A DNA stretch of 64,000 nucleotides from Neorhizobium tomejilense (GCA_002968845.1 PVBG01000025.1:1-64000); one strand, 5' to 3'. Shown: positions 32,881 through 42,560, numbered from the stretch's first letter. A program made the numbers and translations. The notes: generated by a model not told the origin, from the sequence alone.

Positions 32881-35800
32881 GTGGACACGGAAAGCGAACT
32901 CTTGAAAACGGCGTGCGAGCGGATCAACGATCTCGCCGAGCCCGCCTTCATCAAGGACAGCGCCCTCATCTACGTGGCGGTGAACGCCGCCTATGCGCGC
33001 CTTTTCGGCATGCATCCGAGCGATTTTGCCGGCAATACCAGCCGCGGCCTTGCAGGCGCGCCGGAAGATGCCGACCGCAAGGAAAAGGAATGCCGGGCGA
33101 TCGTCTTCGGCACCGACGAGACGGCGCTCTGCTTCGACCGCTCGGGCGTCGTCCGCCACGAGATCCATATCGAGCGTTTCCTCACGGAAGACGACCACAC
33201 CTATCTCTTCGGCACGTTTGCAGCGGTTCCGGGCATTGATGCCGGGTTCGAACCGAAGCTGGTCGCCCCGGTTGCCGGCACCTCGATCACCGGTGCAAGG
33301 CCCATCGCGCCGTTCTCGCCGTTCAACAATGCGCTTCTCGACGATGCCCTCGACATGCTCGAAATGGGTATCGGCATCTACGACAAGCATAACGTCCTGC
33401 TCTACTGCAACTCCCAGCTCATCAACCATTTTGCGTCGATCTCGATCGATATCCAGCCGGGGATCACCCTCCAGGATATCCTCGGATTTGCCTATGATCG
33501 CCGCCAGCGCGTGTCGCCGGCGAGTTTCGGTCCCGATGCGCCGAGCAAGGACGCATGGATCGCCGAGCGGATGAAGCCGTTCGAGCTTCCCTATTCCGAA
33601 AGCACCGACCAGCTTTCCGACGGGCGCTGGCTGCGGAGCATCAACAAGCGCCTCGAAAACGGCCTGCTGATCGCGATCCGCCACGACGTGACCGAATTCA
33701 AGGAGCAGGAAATGCTCCTGCGCACCCATGTCTCGGAGACGGACCTGTTCCGCGCGGTCCTCGAAGACCTGCCGGTGCCCGTGTTCGTGCGCAACAGCGA
33801 CCGCCAGCTCACCTATGCCAATGCCGCCTACGAGGCGATGCTCGGCAAGCCCAGGAGCCATTTTCTCGGCAAGACCGAAATGGATATGTTCCCCGACGCG
33901 GCCGATCGTTTCCGTGTCGAGAACGACCGGGTGATGACAGGCGAGGACATCGAGAAGTCGGAGGACATCACCTTTCCCGACGGAACAGTTGTCCCGGTCA
34001 TCACGCATCTGCGCCGGGTGACCACCAATGACGGCGCCCACAACCTCGTCGGCTCGCGCATGGACGTCTCCCGCATCAAGGAGGCGCAGAACAAGGCGGA
34101 GAAGATGGGCAAGGATCTGCAGACGATCCTGCACACCATGCCCGTCGGCGTGGCGATCCTCGACGAGCAGTTCCTGTTCGAATACGCCAACCCTGCCTTC
34201 TATTCCTTCTGGGATGCCGGAGAGCAGTTCGATCTGCCCGGGCGCTCCTACCGGGACTTCCTGAAGGTCAATTTCGACCACGGCATCTATAGCGGCTCGA
34301 CGAGCAGCTTCGAGGAAATCTATCAGGAGCGCATCGCCGCCTTGACCGATGGCCAGGAGCGGCCGCCGATCGAGGTGAAAAGCCGCACCGGTCTGGTGAT
34401 CGTCATCTCCGGCACCCAGCTTTCCGGCGGAAAGATCCTGCTGAGCTACATGGACATCACGGCTGTCCGCAAGCGGGAGCAGGAGATCCAGGAAGCCCGT
34501 GCCGCGCTTGAAACCCACGGCGCGCTGATGCGCGACGCGACGAGCGCGATGTCTCAAGGGCTGCTCATCCTGCATGACGGCGAGATCATCTTCTCCAACG
34601 ACGCGCTGCCGGCCATGCTCGACATGTCGGCCGAGATGGTGCGCGCCGGAGGCCTGTGGCGCGATCTCTTCCGCCATTGCGTCGAGCGCGGCGATCTCGG
34701 CACGCCCGAGGAGGCGGCGGCGACCCTCAAGGCCTGGGAAGACAATGTCGCGGCCGGCAAGCCGGTGTTTGCCGCTTTCCGCGTCGACGGTCGCAAGTGG
34801 ATCCATGTCGAGGCCAAGCTTACCGGCAGCGACCATTGGCTGGCGGTGTTCACCGACGTCACCGAAATGAAGAGCCGCGAGGAGGAACTGACCCGCCTCC
34901 TGCACCGCGCCGAGGCCGCCGACCGGGCAAAGTCGGAATTCCTCGCCAATATGAGCCACGAGATCCGTACGCCGATGAACGGCGTGCTCGGCATGGCCGA
35001 ACTGCTCGCCAAGTCCAATCTCGACACCCGCCAGAAGACTTTCATCGATATCATCGTCAAGTCGGGCAACGCGCTCCTGACGATCATCAACGACATTCTC
35101 GACTTCTCCAAGATCGATGCCGGCCAGATGACGCTGCGCAAGGCGCCGTTCGACCCGGTTGAGGCGATCGAGGACGTGGCGACGCTTTTGTCGTCATCAG
35201 CCGCCGAGAAGGATATCGAACTCATCGTGCGCGGCGACGTCTCGATCCGCGAGACGGTGATGGGCGACGCGGGGCGTTTCCGCCAGATCATCACCAACCT
35301 AGTCGGCAACGCGGTAAAATTCACTGAAAAGGGGCATGTCTTCATCGACCTGAGGTCGGAGGCAAAAGGCCCCGGCGAGATGATGCTGTCGATCCGCATC
35401 GAGGATACCGGGCTCGGCATTCCCGAAGAGAAACTGAAATCGGTCTTCGAGAAGTTCTCGCAGGTCGATACGTCCTCGACGCGCCGCCACGAAGGCACCG
35501 GTCTCGGCCTGGCGATCACCGCAGGCCTCACCGAACTCTTCGGCGGCTATATCGACGTGACCAGCGAAGTCGGACGGGGCTCGGTCTTCACCGTGCATCT
35601 GCCGTTCGAGGTGGTCAGCGAACGCAACGTGCTCACCAGCCTGCCGATCAACACGAGCGGCGCCCGCATCCTCGTCGTCGACGACAATGCCGTCAACCGC
35701 CGTATCCTCAACGAGCAGCTCACCATGTGGGGCTTCGATACGGTCGCAGCCGAGAGCGGCGCCGAGGGTCTGGCGATCCTCAACGAAGCCGCCCGCATCG

Positions 35801-36594
35801 GCGTCACCGTCGACGCCATCGTGCTCGACTACCACATGCCCGAGATGAACGGGCTCGATTTCGCAAAACACCTCAGGCGCGACGCACGCTTCGACGGCAC
35901 CGGCGTGGTTTTCCTGACCTCCATGGACATGGCCGGCGACGACAGCATGTTTGCCGCCCTCAACGTCCAGGCCCATCTGATGAAGCCGGCGCGCGCCAAC
36001 CTTCTGCGCAGCACGATCATCGACGTCGTCCGCTCGATCCGCACCAAGCGCCGGGCGCTCGAAGCGGGGCAGGCGCGCCCTCAGGCGACAGTACGGACCC
36101 TCGCGCCGGTTGCCGCACCCACGCTGGTTGCTTCGACGCCGGTGATTGCCGAACAGCCGGCGGCGCCGGTTTCCACGCCGCCCATGCAGGCGGCGCCGAC
36201 GCTCGACGTGCTGGTCGCCGAGGACAACGAGGTCAACCAGATCGTCTTCACCCAGATCCTGCAGACCACCGGCTGGCTGTTCCAGATCGTCAAGAACGGT
36301 GCGGAAGCCGTCGAGGCGTGGAAAAAGCACGATCCGGCTGTCATCATCATGGACGTCTCGATGCCGATCATGAACGGGCATCAGGCGACCCAGAAGATCC
36401 GCGAACTCGAACAGGAGACGGGAACCCATACGCCGATCATCGGCGTCACGGCGCATGCGCTCGAAAGCGACCGAGAACTCTGCTTCCAGGTGGGCATGGA
36501 CGATTATCTTTCCAAGCCGATCAGCCCGGAGGCACTGGAGGCCAAGGTCCGCAACTGGCTCGGCGGTGCGATCGTGAGTTCCGTTTCGAACTGA
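32881..36594 (+). CDS. soluble hybrid histidine kinase with five PAS domains and two receivers
   Basis: 1237 residues from a GTG preceded by AAGGAG; an ATG 24 codons upstream is the alternative. No membrane segment is seen, so it is cytoplasmic. Five PAS-like segments begin near residues 12, 155, 293, 415 and 555. Then H-box NMSHEIRTPMNGVLG (H693), N-box FRQIITNLVGNAVKF, ATP lid GTGLGLAI, receiver 1 (ILVVDDNAVN, acceptor in VLDYHMPEMNG) and receiver 2 (VLVAEDNEVNQI, acceptor in IIMDVSMPIMNG). No output domain or HPt is present, so a separate phosphotransfer partner is expected. cheD follows on the other strand. Confidence 0.92.
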   Translation: MDTESELLKTACERINDLAEPAFIKDSALIYVAVNAAYARLFGMHPSDFAGNTSRGLAGAPEDADRKEKECRAIVFGTDETALCFDRSGVVRHEIHIERFLTEDDHTYLFGTFAAVPGIDAGFEPKLVAPVAGTSITGARPIAPFSPFNNALLDDALDMLEMGIGIYDKHNVLLYCNSQLINHFASISIDIQPGITLQDILGFAYDRRQRVSPASFGPDAPSKDAWIAERMKPFELPYSESTDQLSDGRWLRSINKRLENGLLIAIRHDVTEFKEQEMLLRTHVSETDLFRAVLEDLPVPVFVRNSDRQLTYANAAYEAMLGKPRSHFLGKTEMDMFPDAADRFRVENDRVMTGEDIEKSEDITFPDGTVVPVITHLRRVTTNDGAHNLVGSRMDVSRIKEAQNKAEKMGKDLQTILHTMPVGVAILDEQFLFEYANPAFYSFWDAGEQFDLPGRSYRDFLKVNFDHGIYSGSTSSFEEIYQERIAALTDGQERPPIEVKSRTGLVIVISGTQLSGGKILLSYMDITAVRKREQEIQEARAALETHGALMRDATSAMSQGLLILHDGEIIFSNDALPAMLDMSAEMVRAGGLWRDLFRHCVERGDLGTPEEAAATLKAWEDNVAAGKPVFAAFRVDGRKWIHVEAKLTGSDHWLAVFTDVTEMKSREEELTRLLHRAEAADRAKSEFLANMSHEIRTPMNGVLGMAELLAKSNLDTRQKTFIDIIVKSGNALLTIINDILDFSKIDAGQMTLRKAPFDPVEAIEDVATLLSSSAAEKDIELIVRGDVSIRETVMGDAGRFRQIITNLVGNAVKFTEKGHVFIDLRSEAKGPGEMMLSIRIEDTGLGIPEEKLKSVFEKFSQVDTSSTRRHEGTGLGLAITAGLTELFGGYIDVTSEVGRGSVFTVHLPFEVVSERNVLTSLPINTSGARILVVDDNAVNRRILNEQLTMWGFDTVAAESGAEGLAILNEAARIGVTVDAIVLDYHMPEMNGLDFAKHLRRDARFDGTGVVFLTSMDMAGDDSMFAALNVQAHLMKPARANLLRSTIIDVVRSIRTKRRALEAGQARPQATVRTLAPVAAPTLVASTPVIAEQPAAPVSTPPMQAAPTLDVLVAEDNEVNQIVFTQILQTTGWLFQIVKNGAEAVEAWKKHDPAVIIMDVSMPIMNGHQATQKIRELEQETGTHTPIIGVTAHALESDRELCFQVGMDDYLSKPISPEALEAKVRNWLGGAIVSSVSN

Positions 36595-36618
36595 GCGGGC
36601 AGGACGTATCCAACCCTT

Positions 36619-37131
36619 TCAATATCGCCTTTCCCGCGCCGCCCCGGCAACCGAGGGAGCGGGCATGGTGTCGGTAATCCTCATCTGCACCTTGCCTGTC
36701 GTCGGTTGAAACGTGATCCAGCGCGCCAGATCGTCGCCGAGGCTGGTGTCGACAAGCTTGATGCCCTCTTCCAGAAGGAACCGTCTGGCGAATGCGGAAT
36801 TGAGAGACCCCGGATCGTAGCCGCTCGATTTTCGCGTGCGGCCGCCAAAGAGCTTGGCCCTGAGATTTCGGCGTTCGGCACCGAAACCGTAGAGATCGTC
36901 GACGAGCCTCCGCATGGCCAGATCACCATAACGTTCCGGGCGTTCAGCGATATCCAGTCCGCCACACGTCGGCAGGATGAAATGATTCATCCCTCCGATA
37001 TTGGTGACCGTATCATAGATGCAGGCCGAGACGCAGGAGCCGAGAACGGTCATCAGTATCATATCGGGATCCGCGGACACCGCATATTGACCGCCGAGGA
37101 CATGAATATGGTGGGAGTCCATGAAGTTCAT
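36619..37131 (-). CDS. cheD: chemoreceptor glutamine deamidase CheD
   Basis: 170 residues. Deamidates or demethylates glutamines on chemoreceptors. The catalytic triad region is visible: C33 in TVLGSCVSACIYD and H50 in GGMNHFILP; KLFGG and GLNSAF-like blocks follow. ATG has a GGAG site 7 bases upstream. No other che genes are in the window, so it is an orphan copy away from the chemotaxis operon and convergent with the hybrid kinase gene. Confidence 0.9.
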   Translation of the reverse strand: MNFMDSHHIHVLGGQYAVSADPDMILMTVLGSCVSACIYDTVTNIGGMNHFILPTCGGLDIAERPERYGDLAMRRLVDDLYGFGAERRNLRAKLFGGRTRKSSGYDPGSLNSAFARRFLLEEGIKLVDTSLGDDLARWITFQPTTGKVQMRITDTMPAPSVAGAARERRY

Positions 37132-37527
37132 CTAATGCTCCAATCCCGTGTATGCGGCGACAATTTTCACGTAAAAGTATGAAGGCGCTACGCGGACGGG
37201 AAGGCCCAACAATGAATGACGAGAAGTACTGGCTGATACGTATTTTGTAATTCCAGGGACGTGGGGCGGGGTGGTCCGCGCTCGATCGGGAGCGGCATGC
37301 GCGCGTTTCACCGCTATGGAGCGACAACCAGGTCCGTCGCTGGTTGGGGCGAAGCGAGAGCTCGCGCGGCGGCCCCGCTTCCGCAGAGCCGGTCGATCCT
37401 GTCACAGGCTTTCTGCCGCACGCGGCTTTTCCGTTCAGGGAGCGTTAAGCAGGGCATGTGCATTGTCTGGGAATATCGGGCCTTTTCCTGCCGCTCGCAG
37501 GCGCTCGGTGAAACGGAGACGCTTGTG
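37132..37527. other. 396-bp non-coding region between cheD and a secreted-protein gene
   Basis: No gene is supported; the open frames here lack ribosome sites and family features. It should contain two divergent promoters. Confidence 0.45.
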
Positions 37528-37899
37528 ATGAAGAAGATAATTGTCTCGGCGCTGATCCTGGCGGCCACCTGCACCAGTATCGTGGTACCGGCCGGTGAAG
37601 CAGCGGCCCAGCAATGGGACAGACACTACGACCGATACGATCGATACGACCGATACGATCGCCGTGGTCCTCCGCCTCCGCCGCGCAGACATCGTAACAA
37701 CGACGGCGCCATAATCGCCGGGGGCCTGGCGGCCGGCGTCATAGGCGGCCTGATCGGCGGCGCTCTCGCCAATGACGGCGGGCCGCGCTACATCGATCCG
37801 CCACCGCCGCCTCGGCCGCGCTGCTGGTTCGAGGACCGCCGCGTCCGCAACGCCTATGACGGCGGCTGGCACATGGAAAGCCTGCGCGTCTGCCAATAG
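37528..37899 (+). CDS. secreted glycine-zipper protein with DRY repeats
   Basis: 123 residues. Signal peptide MKKIIVSALILAATCTSIVV with a cleavage site near EAAAQQ, then four YDR tripeptide units, a proline run, a glycine-zipper helix GGLAAGVIGGLIGGALAN, another proline run, and a cysteine pair in RCWFEDRRV...RVCQ. Same plan as the gene near 32.2 kb. Glycine-zipper segments insert into membranes. Function unknown; envelope location likely. Confidence 0.78.
   Translation: MKKIIVSALILAATCTSIVVPAGEAAAQQWDRHYDRYDRYDRYDRRGPPPPPRRHRNNDGAIIAGGLAAGVIGGLIGGALANDGGPRYIDPPPPPRPRCWFEDRRVRNAYDGGWHMESLRVCQ
37627..37662 (+). repeat. four 9-bp tandem repeats inside the secreted-protein gene
   Basis: Units TACGACCGA / TACGATCGA / TACGACCGA / TACGATCGC encode Tyr-Asp-Arg each. 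Being in-frame multiples of three, gain or loss of units would change length without a frameshift. Confidence 0.85.
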
Positions 37900-37966
37900 G
37901 CGGCCGTGCGACATGATGGACGGCAGCCGGTCTCAGGGCCGGCTGTTTTGCGTTGGCCTGAGCCGA

Positions 37967-38707
37967 TCAGGGCGCCGGTTTGGTGCCGCACAACATCTCG
38001 CGCTTGCCAGCAAAGCCCGGCCGCCGCTCGACCGTGAAACCGGCGGCCTGCAGGTTCCGCCGCACGAAGCCGGCGGCCGCATAGGTGCCGAACGTGCCGC
38101 CGGATAAGGTCTTGTCGTAGATCGCCTGCATGATTTCCGGCGACCACATGTCCGGATTGCGCGACGGCGCAAAACCGTCGAGGAACCAGGCGTCGAAATC
38201 GGCCTCCGCTACGGAGACACCTTCGAGCGCGGGTCCGCAGACGACCGTCAACCGGGTCTCGGCGTCAGCGTCGATCACGACGTGGCCGGCGGGTCTGTCC
38301 GGCCAGGCCTCGATCAGCGCCTGCCGTTCCGCTTCGATCTCCGGCCAGCGGGCAAGCGCCCGGTCGATCTCGTCGCGCTGCATCGGGTAAAGCTCGAACG
38401 AGGTGAAATGAAGCTTCGCGCCCTTGGGGCGCACAAGCTTCCACTGCCGCCAGGTCTCGCAGAAGTTCAGCCCGGTGCCGAAGCCGAGTTCGCCGATCCG
38501 GAAAGTCCGTTGCCCTTCCCAGCGCTCCGGCAGGCCCCAGCGCTCCGGCAGGCCATTGCCGGCCAGAAACGTGTGGCCACATTCCAGCCGACCGTCGGTG
38601 CGGCAATAAAAGTGATCGCCAAACTTTTGCGAATAGGGCATATCGCCGTCATGCCAGTCCAAGGTCTGGCTTTCGGTCACACGAATTTCAGGATCACGGT
38701 CGCTCAT
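37967..38707 (-). CDS. mnmD: tRNA 5-methylaminomethyl-2-thiouridine methyltransferase (MnmD type)
   Basis: 246 residues, equal to the N-terminal half of E. coli MnmC. SAM-binding GELGFGTGLNFCETW; core DAWFLDGFAPSRNPDMWSPE; C-terminal AAGFVRRNLQAAGFTVERRP and KREMLCG. It would methylate nm5(s2)U34 in tRNA to mnm5(s2)U. The oxidoreductase half expected in MnmC is replaced by a separate DAO-family gene on the opposite strand, whose start codon overlaps this one in a single CATG. Confidence 0.88.
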   Translation of the reverse strand: MSDRDPEIRVTESQTLDWHDGDMPYSQKFGDHFYCRTDGRLECGHTFLAGNGLPERWGLPERWEGQRTFRIGELGFGTGLNFCETWRQWKLVRPKGAKLHFTSFELYPMQRDEIDRALARWPEIEAERQALIEAWPDRPAGHVVIDADAETRLTVVCGPALEGVSVAEADFDAWFLDGFAPSRNPDMWSPEIMQAIYDKTLSGGTFGTYAAAGFVRRNLQAAGFTVERRPGFAGKREMLCGTKPAP

Positions 38708-39896
38708 GGGACATGCGGATAATCCTGCCGGCTCCGGCGGTCAATCTCATGTCCTGCCGCCATCCGCCGATCTCGTCATCCTTGGCGGCGGCATCATGGG
38801 CCTCTGGGCGGCGGTCAAGGCGGAGCGGCTCGGTATCACTACCCTGCTTGTCGATGCTGGCCCGCTGGGGCAGGGGGCGAGCGGCGGGCTGCTCGGGGCC
38901 CTGATGCCGCACATGCCCGACAAGTGGAACGACAAGAAACAGTTCCAGTTCGATGCGCTTCTGTCGCTGGAAGACGAGATCACCGAGCTCGAAGCCGAGA
39001 CCGGTGTCACCTGCGGCTACCGCCGCTCCGGCCGGCTGATCCCGTTGCCGAAGCCGCATTTACGGAAGATTGCGCTCGGGCACTCGGCCGATGCGGAAGC
39101 CTGCTGGCGGCGCGGCGACCGCCGTTTCCATTGGCATGTGCTTGACCGGCCCCCGCAAAAAGGGTGGCCGGATGCCTCATTCGCGGCTGCCGGATTTGTG
39201 CATGACACGTTTGCCGCCCGGGTTTCGCCGCGTGGCCTCGTCTCGGCGCTCGTCGCCTTTCTGCGGACGGCCAGCAACGTTCGGATCGTCGAAGGCCTGG
39301 AGGCGGAGGCGATCGACCCTCTGGGAAATAGGATTATATTCCGTAGCGGCGAAACCGTCACCTTCGGCCACTGTATTGTTTCGGCAGGCCACGGATCTTT
39401 TCCGGTGCTCCATGGCATTTCAGCGCCGCTGAAGCGCCCGATCGGCCAGGCGGTCAAGGGGCAGGCAGCACTCCTCAAGGCCGATATCGACCCGGCCCTG
39501 CCGGTGATCTTCCTGAACGGCCTTTATGTGGTCGCCCATGAGGGCGGTCACGTCGCGGTCGGCAGCACCAGCGAGGATGTGTTCGACGACCCGTTCTCGA
39601 CCGATTCCCAGCTGGATGAGCTGATCGCGCGCGCCCGGGCGCTGGTGCCGGCCCTGGCCCAGGCCCCTGTCGTCGAACGCTGGGCGGGATTGCGGCCGAA
39701 GGCGATCGACCGCGATCCAATGGTCGGCGCGCATCCCGATCACGCCCGAGTGATCGCGCTTACAGGCGGTTTCAAGGTGAGCTTCGGTATCGCGCACAGG
39801 TTGGCCGATGCTGCCCTCAACGCCCTGAACGGCCGCGAAATGCGGCTTCCGGCGTCGTTCACGCTCGCCAATCACCTTGCCGTCGCCTCGCGTTAA
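38706..39896 (+). CDS. FAD-dependent oxidoreductase (DAO family), possible MnmC2 partner
   Basis: 396 residues. FAD-binding DLVILGGGIMGLWAAVKAER near the N-terminus, GASGGLLGALMPHMPDKWN, then substrate-domain blocks RSGRLIPLPK and the C-terminal GFKVSFGIAHRLAD. In E. coli the FAD half of MnmC removes carboxymethyl from cmnm5U; this gene's divergence from mnmD suggests the same job, but glycine-oxidase-like enzymes are an alternative. Its ATG shares bases with the mnmD ATG, so each promoter must lie inside the other gene. Confidence 0.78.
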   Translation: MGHADNPAGSGGQSHVLPPSADLVILGGGIMGLWAAVKAERLGITTLLVDAGPLGQGASGGLLGALMPHMPDKWNDKKQFQFDALLSLEDEITELEAETGVTCGYRRSGRLIPLPKPHLRKIALGHSADAEACWRRGDRRFHWHVLDRPPQKGWPDASFAAAGFVHDTFAARVSPRGLVSALVAFLRTASNVRIVEGLEAEAIDPLGNRIIFRSGETVTFGHCIVSAGHGSFPVLHGISAPLKRPIGQAVKGQAALLKADIDPALPVIFLNGLYVVAHEGGHVAVGSTSEDVFDDPFSTDSQLDELIARARALVPALAQAPVVERWAGLRPKAIDRDPMVGAHPDHARVIALTGGFKVSFGIAHRLADAALNALNGREMRLPASFTLANHLAVASR

Positions 39897-40020
39897 ACGC
39901 GAACCTTCGGTCCTTCGCGTCGTTATTCTGTCACGCAAATCACTTAACCCCCACGGCAGGGATTGTTGAGCAATGCGTAAAACACGGGGTTGCTGAAAAA
40001 GGACGTTCAGAAGGTGACGC

Positions 40021-40728
40021 ATGCGCTATGCCATTCATTTCACGCCTCCGGCGCATGATCCGCTGACGCTTGCCGCGGCCCAGTGGCTCGGTCGCAATGC
40101 CTTTTCGGGCGAGGCGATGGAGCCGCCGGCGATCCGCGGCATCGGCCTCCACGACATCGCCTTCAATACGGCACTGCCGCGTCGCTACGGTTTCCATGCG
40201 ACGCTGAAGGCGCCGTTCCGGCTGGCACCCGACGTCACCGAGCCGATGCTGCTGCGCCATCTGATGCGTTTTGCCGGCACCCACAGCCCGTTCGAACTGC
40301 CGAAGCTCGAAGTCGTCCGGCTCGGCAATTTCTTCGGCCTCGCGCCGGTCGTCCCGTGCGATACCGCCCGGTTCCTCGCCGCTTCCGTCGTCCACGAGTT
40401 TGACAATTTCCGCACGCCGCTGTCGGAAGCCGAGCTGGAGCGCAGCGATTCAGGCGATCTCTCGGCGCCGCAATTCGCCAACCTGTATCGCTGGGGCCAT
40501 CCTTACGTGATGGACGAGTTTCGTTTCCACATGACCCTGACCGGCCCGCTCTCGCCGGTCGAGATGCCGCGTTTCGAAATTGCGCTGCGCGATTATTTCG
40601 AGCCCTATCTGAAAAAGCCGGTCGAGATCGCCAACCTGGCGCTGTTCATCGAGGAGGAGCCCGGCGCGCCCTTCCAGGTGCACTCACTGCACCCGATGGG
40701 ACGAGTGGCGGCGCGCAAGATCGCCTGA
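40021..40728 (+). CDS. DUF1045 protein, 2H phosphoesterase-like
   Basis: 235 residues with the two H-x-T motifs of 2H phosphoesterases: YGFHATLKAPF and FHMTLTGPL, about 115 residues apart. The start MRYAIHFTPPAHDPLTLAA is typical of DUF1045. Relatives in phosphonate operons (PhnN-linked) act on cyclic or ribosyl phosphates, but no phn genes are nearby, so the substrate here is open. A helix-turn-helix regulator follows. Confidence 0.8.
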   Translation: MRYAIHFTPPAHDPLTLAAAQWLGRNAFSGEAMEPPAIRGIGLHDIAFNTALPRRYGFHATLKAPFRLAPDVTEPMLLRHLMRFAGTHSPFELPKLEVVRLGNFFGLAPVVPCDTARFLAASVVHEFDNFRTPLSEAELERSDSGDLSAPQFANLYRWGHPYVMDEFRFHMTLTGPLSPVEMPRFEIALRDYFEPYLKKPVEIANLALFIEEEPGAPFQVHSLHPMGRVAARKIA

Positions 40729-40795
40729 GATTTTGGGTGCCGGCGGCGCACTTTTGTTCAAGAGCAACCGCGCTGTCATCTGCTATATTCTCCCG

Positions 40796-41653
40796 ATGGA
40801 GAATATCTCGCAGGAACAGGCCACCGACCACATGCCGCTGATGCCGGCAGAGGTGACCCGTTTCTGGCGCGACGATCGCTTCGGCGGTATGGAATGCCTG
40901 CGCGCGACGTTCCTCACCCACGAATTCGCGCCGCATGCGCATGATACGTTTAGCATCGGTGCGATCGAACAAGGCATGCAGGTCTGCACCATCAAGGGCA
41001 GCCGCGAAAGCGCCGGGCCGGGCGGGCTCTACCTGATCAATCCGGGCGAGACACACGACGGTGCGCCGCGGGGTGGCGGTTATCGCTACCGGATGATCTA
41101 TCCGGATGTCGCACTGCTCCGCGAGATCCTCGAAGACGTCACCGGCAAACCCTTCCGGGGCACGCCCGCCTTCGGCATCCAGCTCCTCCACGACCAGGCG
41201 CTTGCCGACGCTTTCCACGAGGCGCACCGGACGCTGGAGGAGGGCTCCGGCGCGCTCGAAGCCAGCCAGGCGATGTTCCTGGTGCTCGACGCAATGTTTC
41301 GTCGCCACGGCAGTTCGATCATCGTGCCGGCCGATTCGACCGAGCGCACCGCAGTGCGCCAGGCCCGCGACTACCTCACCGAGCATTTTGCGTCCGATGT
41401 CGGGCTGGAGGAGCTCGCGACCGTCGCAGGTCTTAGCCGCGCCCACCTCATCCGCGCGTTCCGCAAGGAATTCCACATCACCCCGCATTCCTTCCTGACC
41501 GATATCCGCATCCGCACGGCCCGCAAGCGGTTGAGGGAAGGCGGCCAGCCGGCCGAGATCGCGCTCGAATGCGGTTTTGCCGACCAGGCCCATTTCACCC
41601 GCCACTTCAAGGCCCGCACCGGACTGACGCCGGGGCAATACCGGGCTCGCTGA
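40796..41653 (+). CDS. AraC-family regulator with cupin-like N-terminus
   Basis: 285 residues. N-terminal arabinose-binding-type domain with HEFAPHAHDTFSIGAIEQG and LINPGETHDG, C-terminal double HTH with LEELATVAGLSRAHLIRAFR and ALECGFADQAHFTRHFKART. ATG at MENISQEQ is chosen; the longer frame lacks homology. It precedes azlC-azlD on the same strand, a common arrangement, and probably activates them. Confidence 0.88.
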   Translation: MENISQEQATDHMPLMPAEVTRFWRDDRFGGMECLRATFLTHEFAPHAHDTFSIGAIEQGMQVCTIKGSRESAGPGGLYLINPGETHDGAPRGGGYRYRMIYPDVALLREILEDVTGKPFRGTPAFGIQLLHDQALADAFHEAHRTLEEGSGALEASQAMFLVLDAMFRRHGSSIIVPADSTERTAVRQARDYLTEHFASDVGLEELATVAGLSRAHLIRAFRKEFHITPHSFLTDIRIRTARKRLREGGQPAEIALECGFADQAHFTRHFKARTGLTPGQYRAR

Positions 41654-41693
41654 TCACTTTCGTTCAAGACGGTAGATGTCGGTCGCCTTAATC

Positions 41694-41820
41694 CTCCCCC
41701 TCATCCGCCTGCCGGCACCTTCTCCCCGAGGGGAGAAGGTATATGCCGCAGCGTCTCGAATCCTCCTCTCCTCCCTCGGGGAGAGGGTGGCCGAGCGAAG
41801 CGGAGGCCGGGTGAGGGAGC
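41694..41820. repeat. inverted pair of RIME-like repeats
   Basis: Arms at about 41694-41739 and 41765-41820 contain CCTTCTCCCCGAGGGGAGAAGG and a matching CCTCGGGGAGAGGGTGGCCG element in the opposite sense, with CCTCATCC / GGGTGAGGG ends. It lies between the AraC gene and azlC and could affect azlC expression. Confidence 0.75.
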
Positions 41821-41852
41821 GACGTGCTCTGACGTTAGATCAAGGTTGTTGG

Positions 41853-42560
41853 ATGAACGACGATACGAAACTGCAAGACTTCCTCAGCGGCATGCGGGCA
41901 ATCTCGCCGCTGATCGCCGCGGTCATCCCGATCGGCCTCGTCTTCGGGGCGGTGGCGGCGACTAAAGGCCTGTCGCCGGCGGAAGCCGGCCTGATGAGCG
42001 CGCTCGTCTTTGCAGGCGGTTCGCAATTCGTGGCGATGGATATCTGGACCCATCCGGCCTCCTGGACGGGTATCGGTTTTGCAGCCCTTCTGGTCAACAT
42101 TCGCCACGTGCTGATGAGCGCCTCGCTCGGCACAAGGATGGAGGCTTTCAGCCAGCCGGCGCGCTATCTCTCGATGCTGTTCCTCGCCGACGAAATCTGG
42201 GCGATGGCGGAGTTCCGGGCCAAGGTGGCGCGGCTGACGCCCGCCTGGTTCGCCGGTCTCGCCATGCCCTTCTATCTCGCCTGGGTGCTCTCGGGGCTGG
42301 CCGGCGCAGCCCTCGGCGCCTTTCTCGGTGATCCGGTGGTGCTCGGGCTCGACTTCGCGTTCCCGGCGGTCTTCATCGTGCTGGTCATGGGGTTCTGGAA
42401 GGGACCGGAAACCGCCGCCGTGCTGCTGGCGAGCGGGGCTGCCGCCGTTGCCACCCAGCATTTCGTGCCGGGCGTCTGGTATATTGCCGCCGGTGCCATC
42501 GCCGGCCTTGCCGCCGCCCTGGTGACCGGCAGATCCCGGGATATCGAGGTGACGCCATGA
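41853..42560 (+). CDS. azlC: branched-chain amino acid exporter large subunit AzlC
   Basis: 235 residues, about seven helices; family signature GLMSALVFAGGSQFVAMD and NIRHVLMSASL, LFLADEIWAM. Exports branched-chain amino acids or analogues together with AzlD. The ATG (MNDDTKLQDF) is chosen since the upstream extension runs through the repeat. Stop overlaps azlD start by ATGA. Confidence 0.9.
   Translation: MNDDTKLQDFLSGMRAISPLIAAVIPIGLVFGAVAATKGLSPAEAGLMSALVFAGGSQFVAMDIWTHPASWTGIGFAALLVNIRHVLMSASLGTRMEAFSQPARYLSMLFLADEIWAMAEFRAKVARLTPAWFAGLAMPFYLAWVLSGLAGAALGAFLGDPVVLGLDFAFPAVFIVLVMGFWKGPETAAVLLASGAAAVATQHFVPGVWYIAAGAIAGLAAALVTGRSRDIEVTP

Noticed and set aside
32818..34959. 713-residue minus-strand open frame opposite the hybrid kinase
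   Set aside because: Antisense shadow; His/Arg/Asp-rich with no domain pattern.
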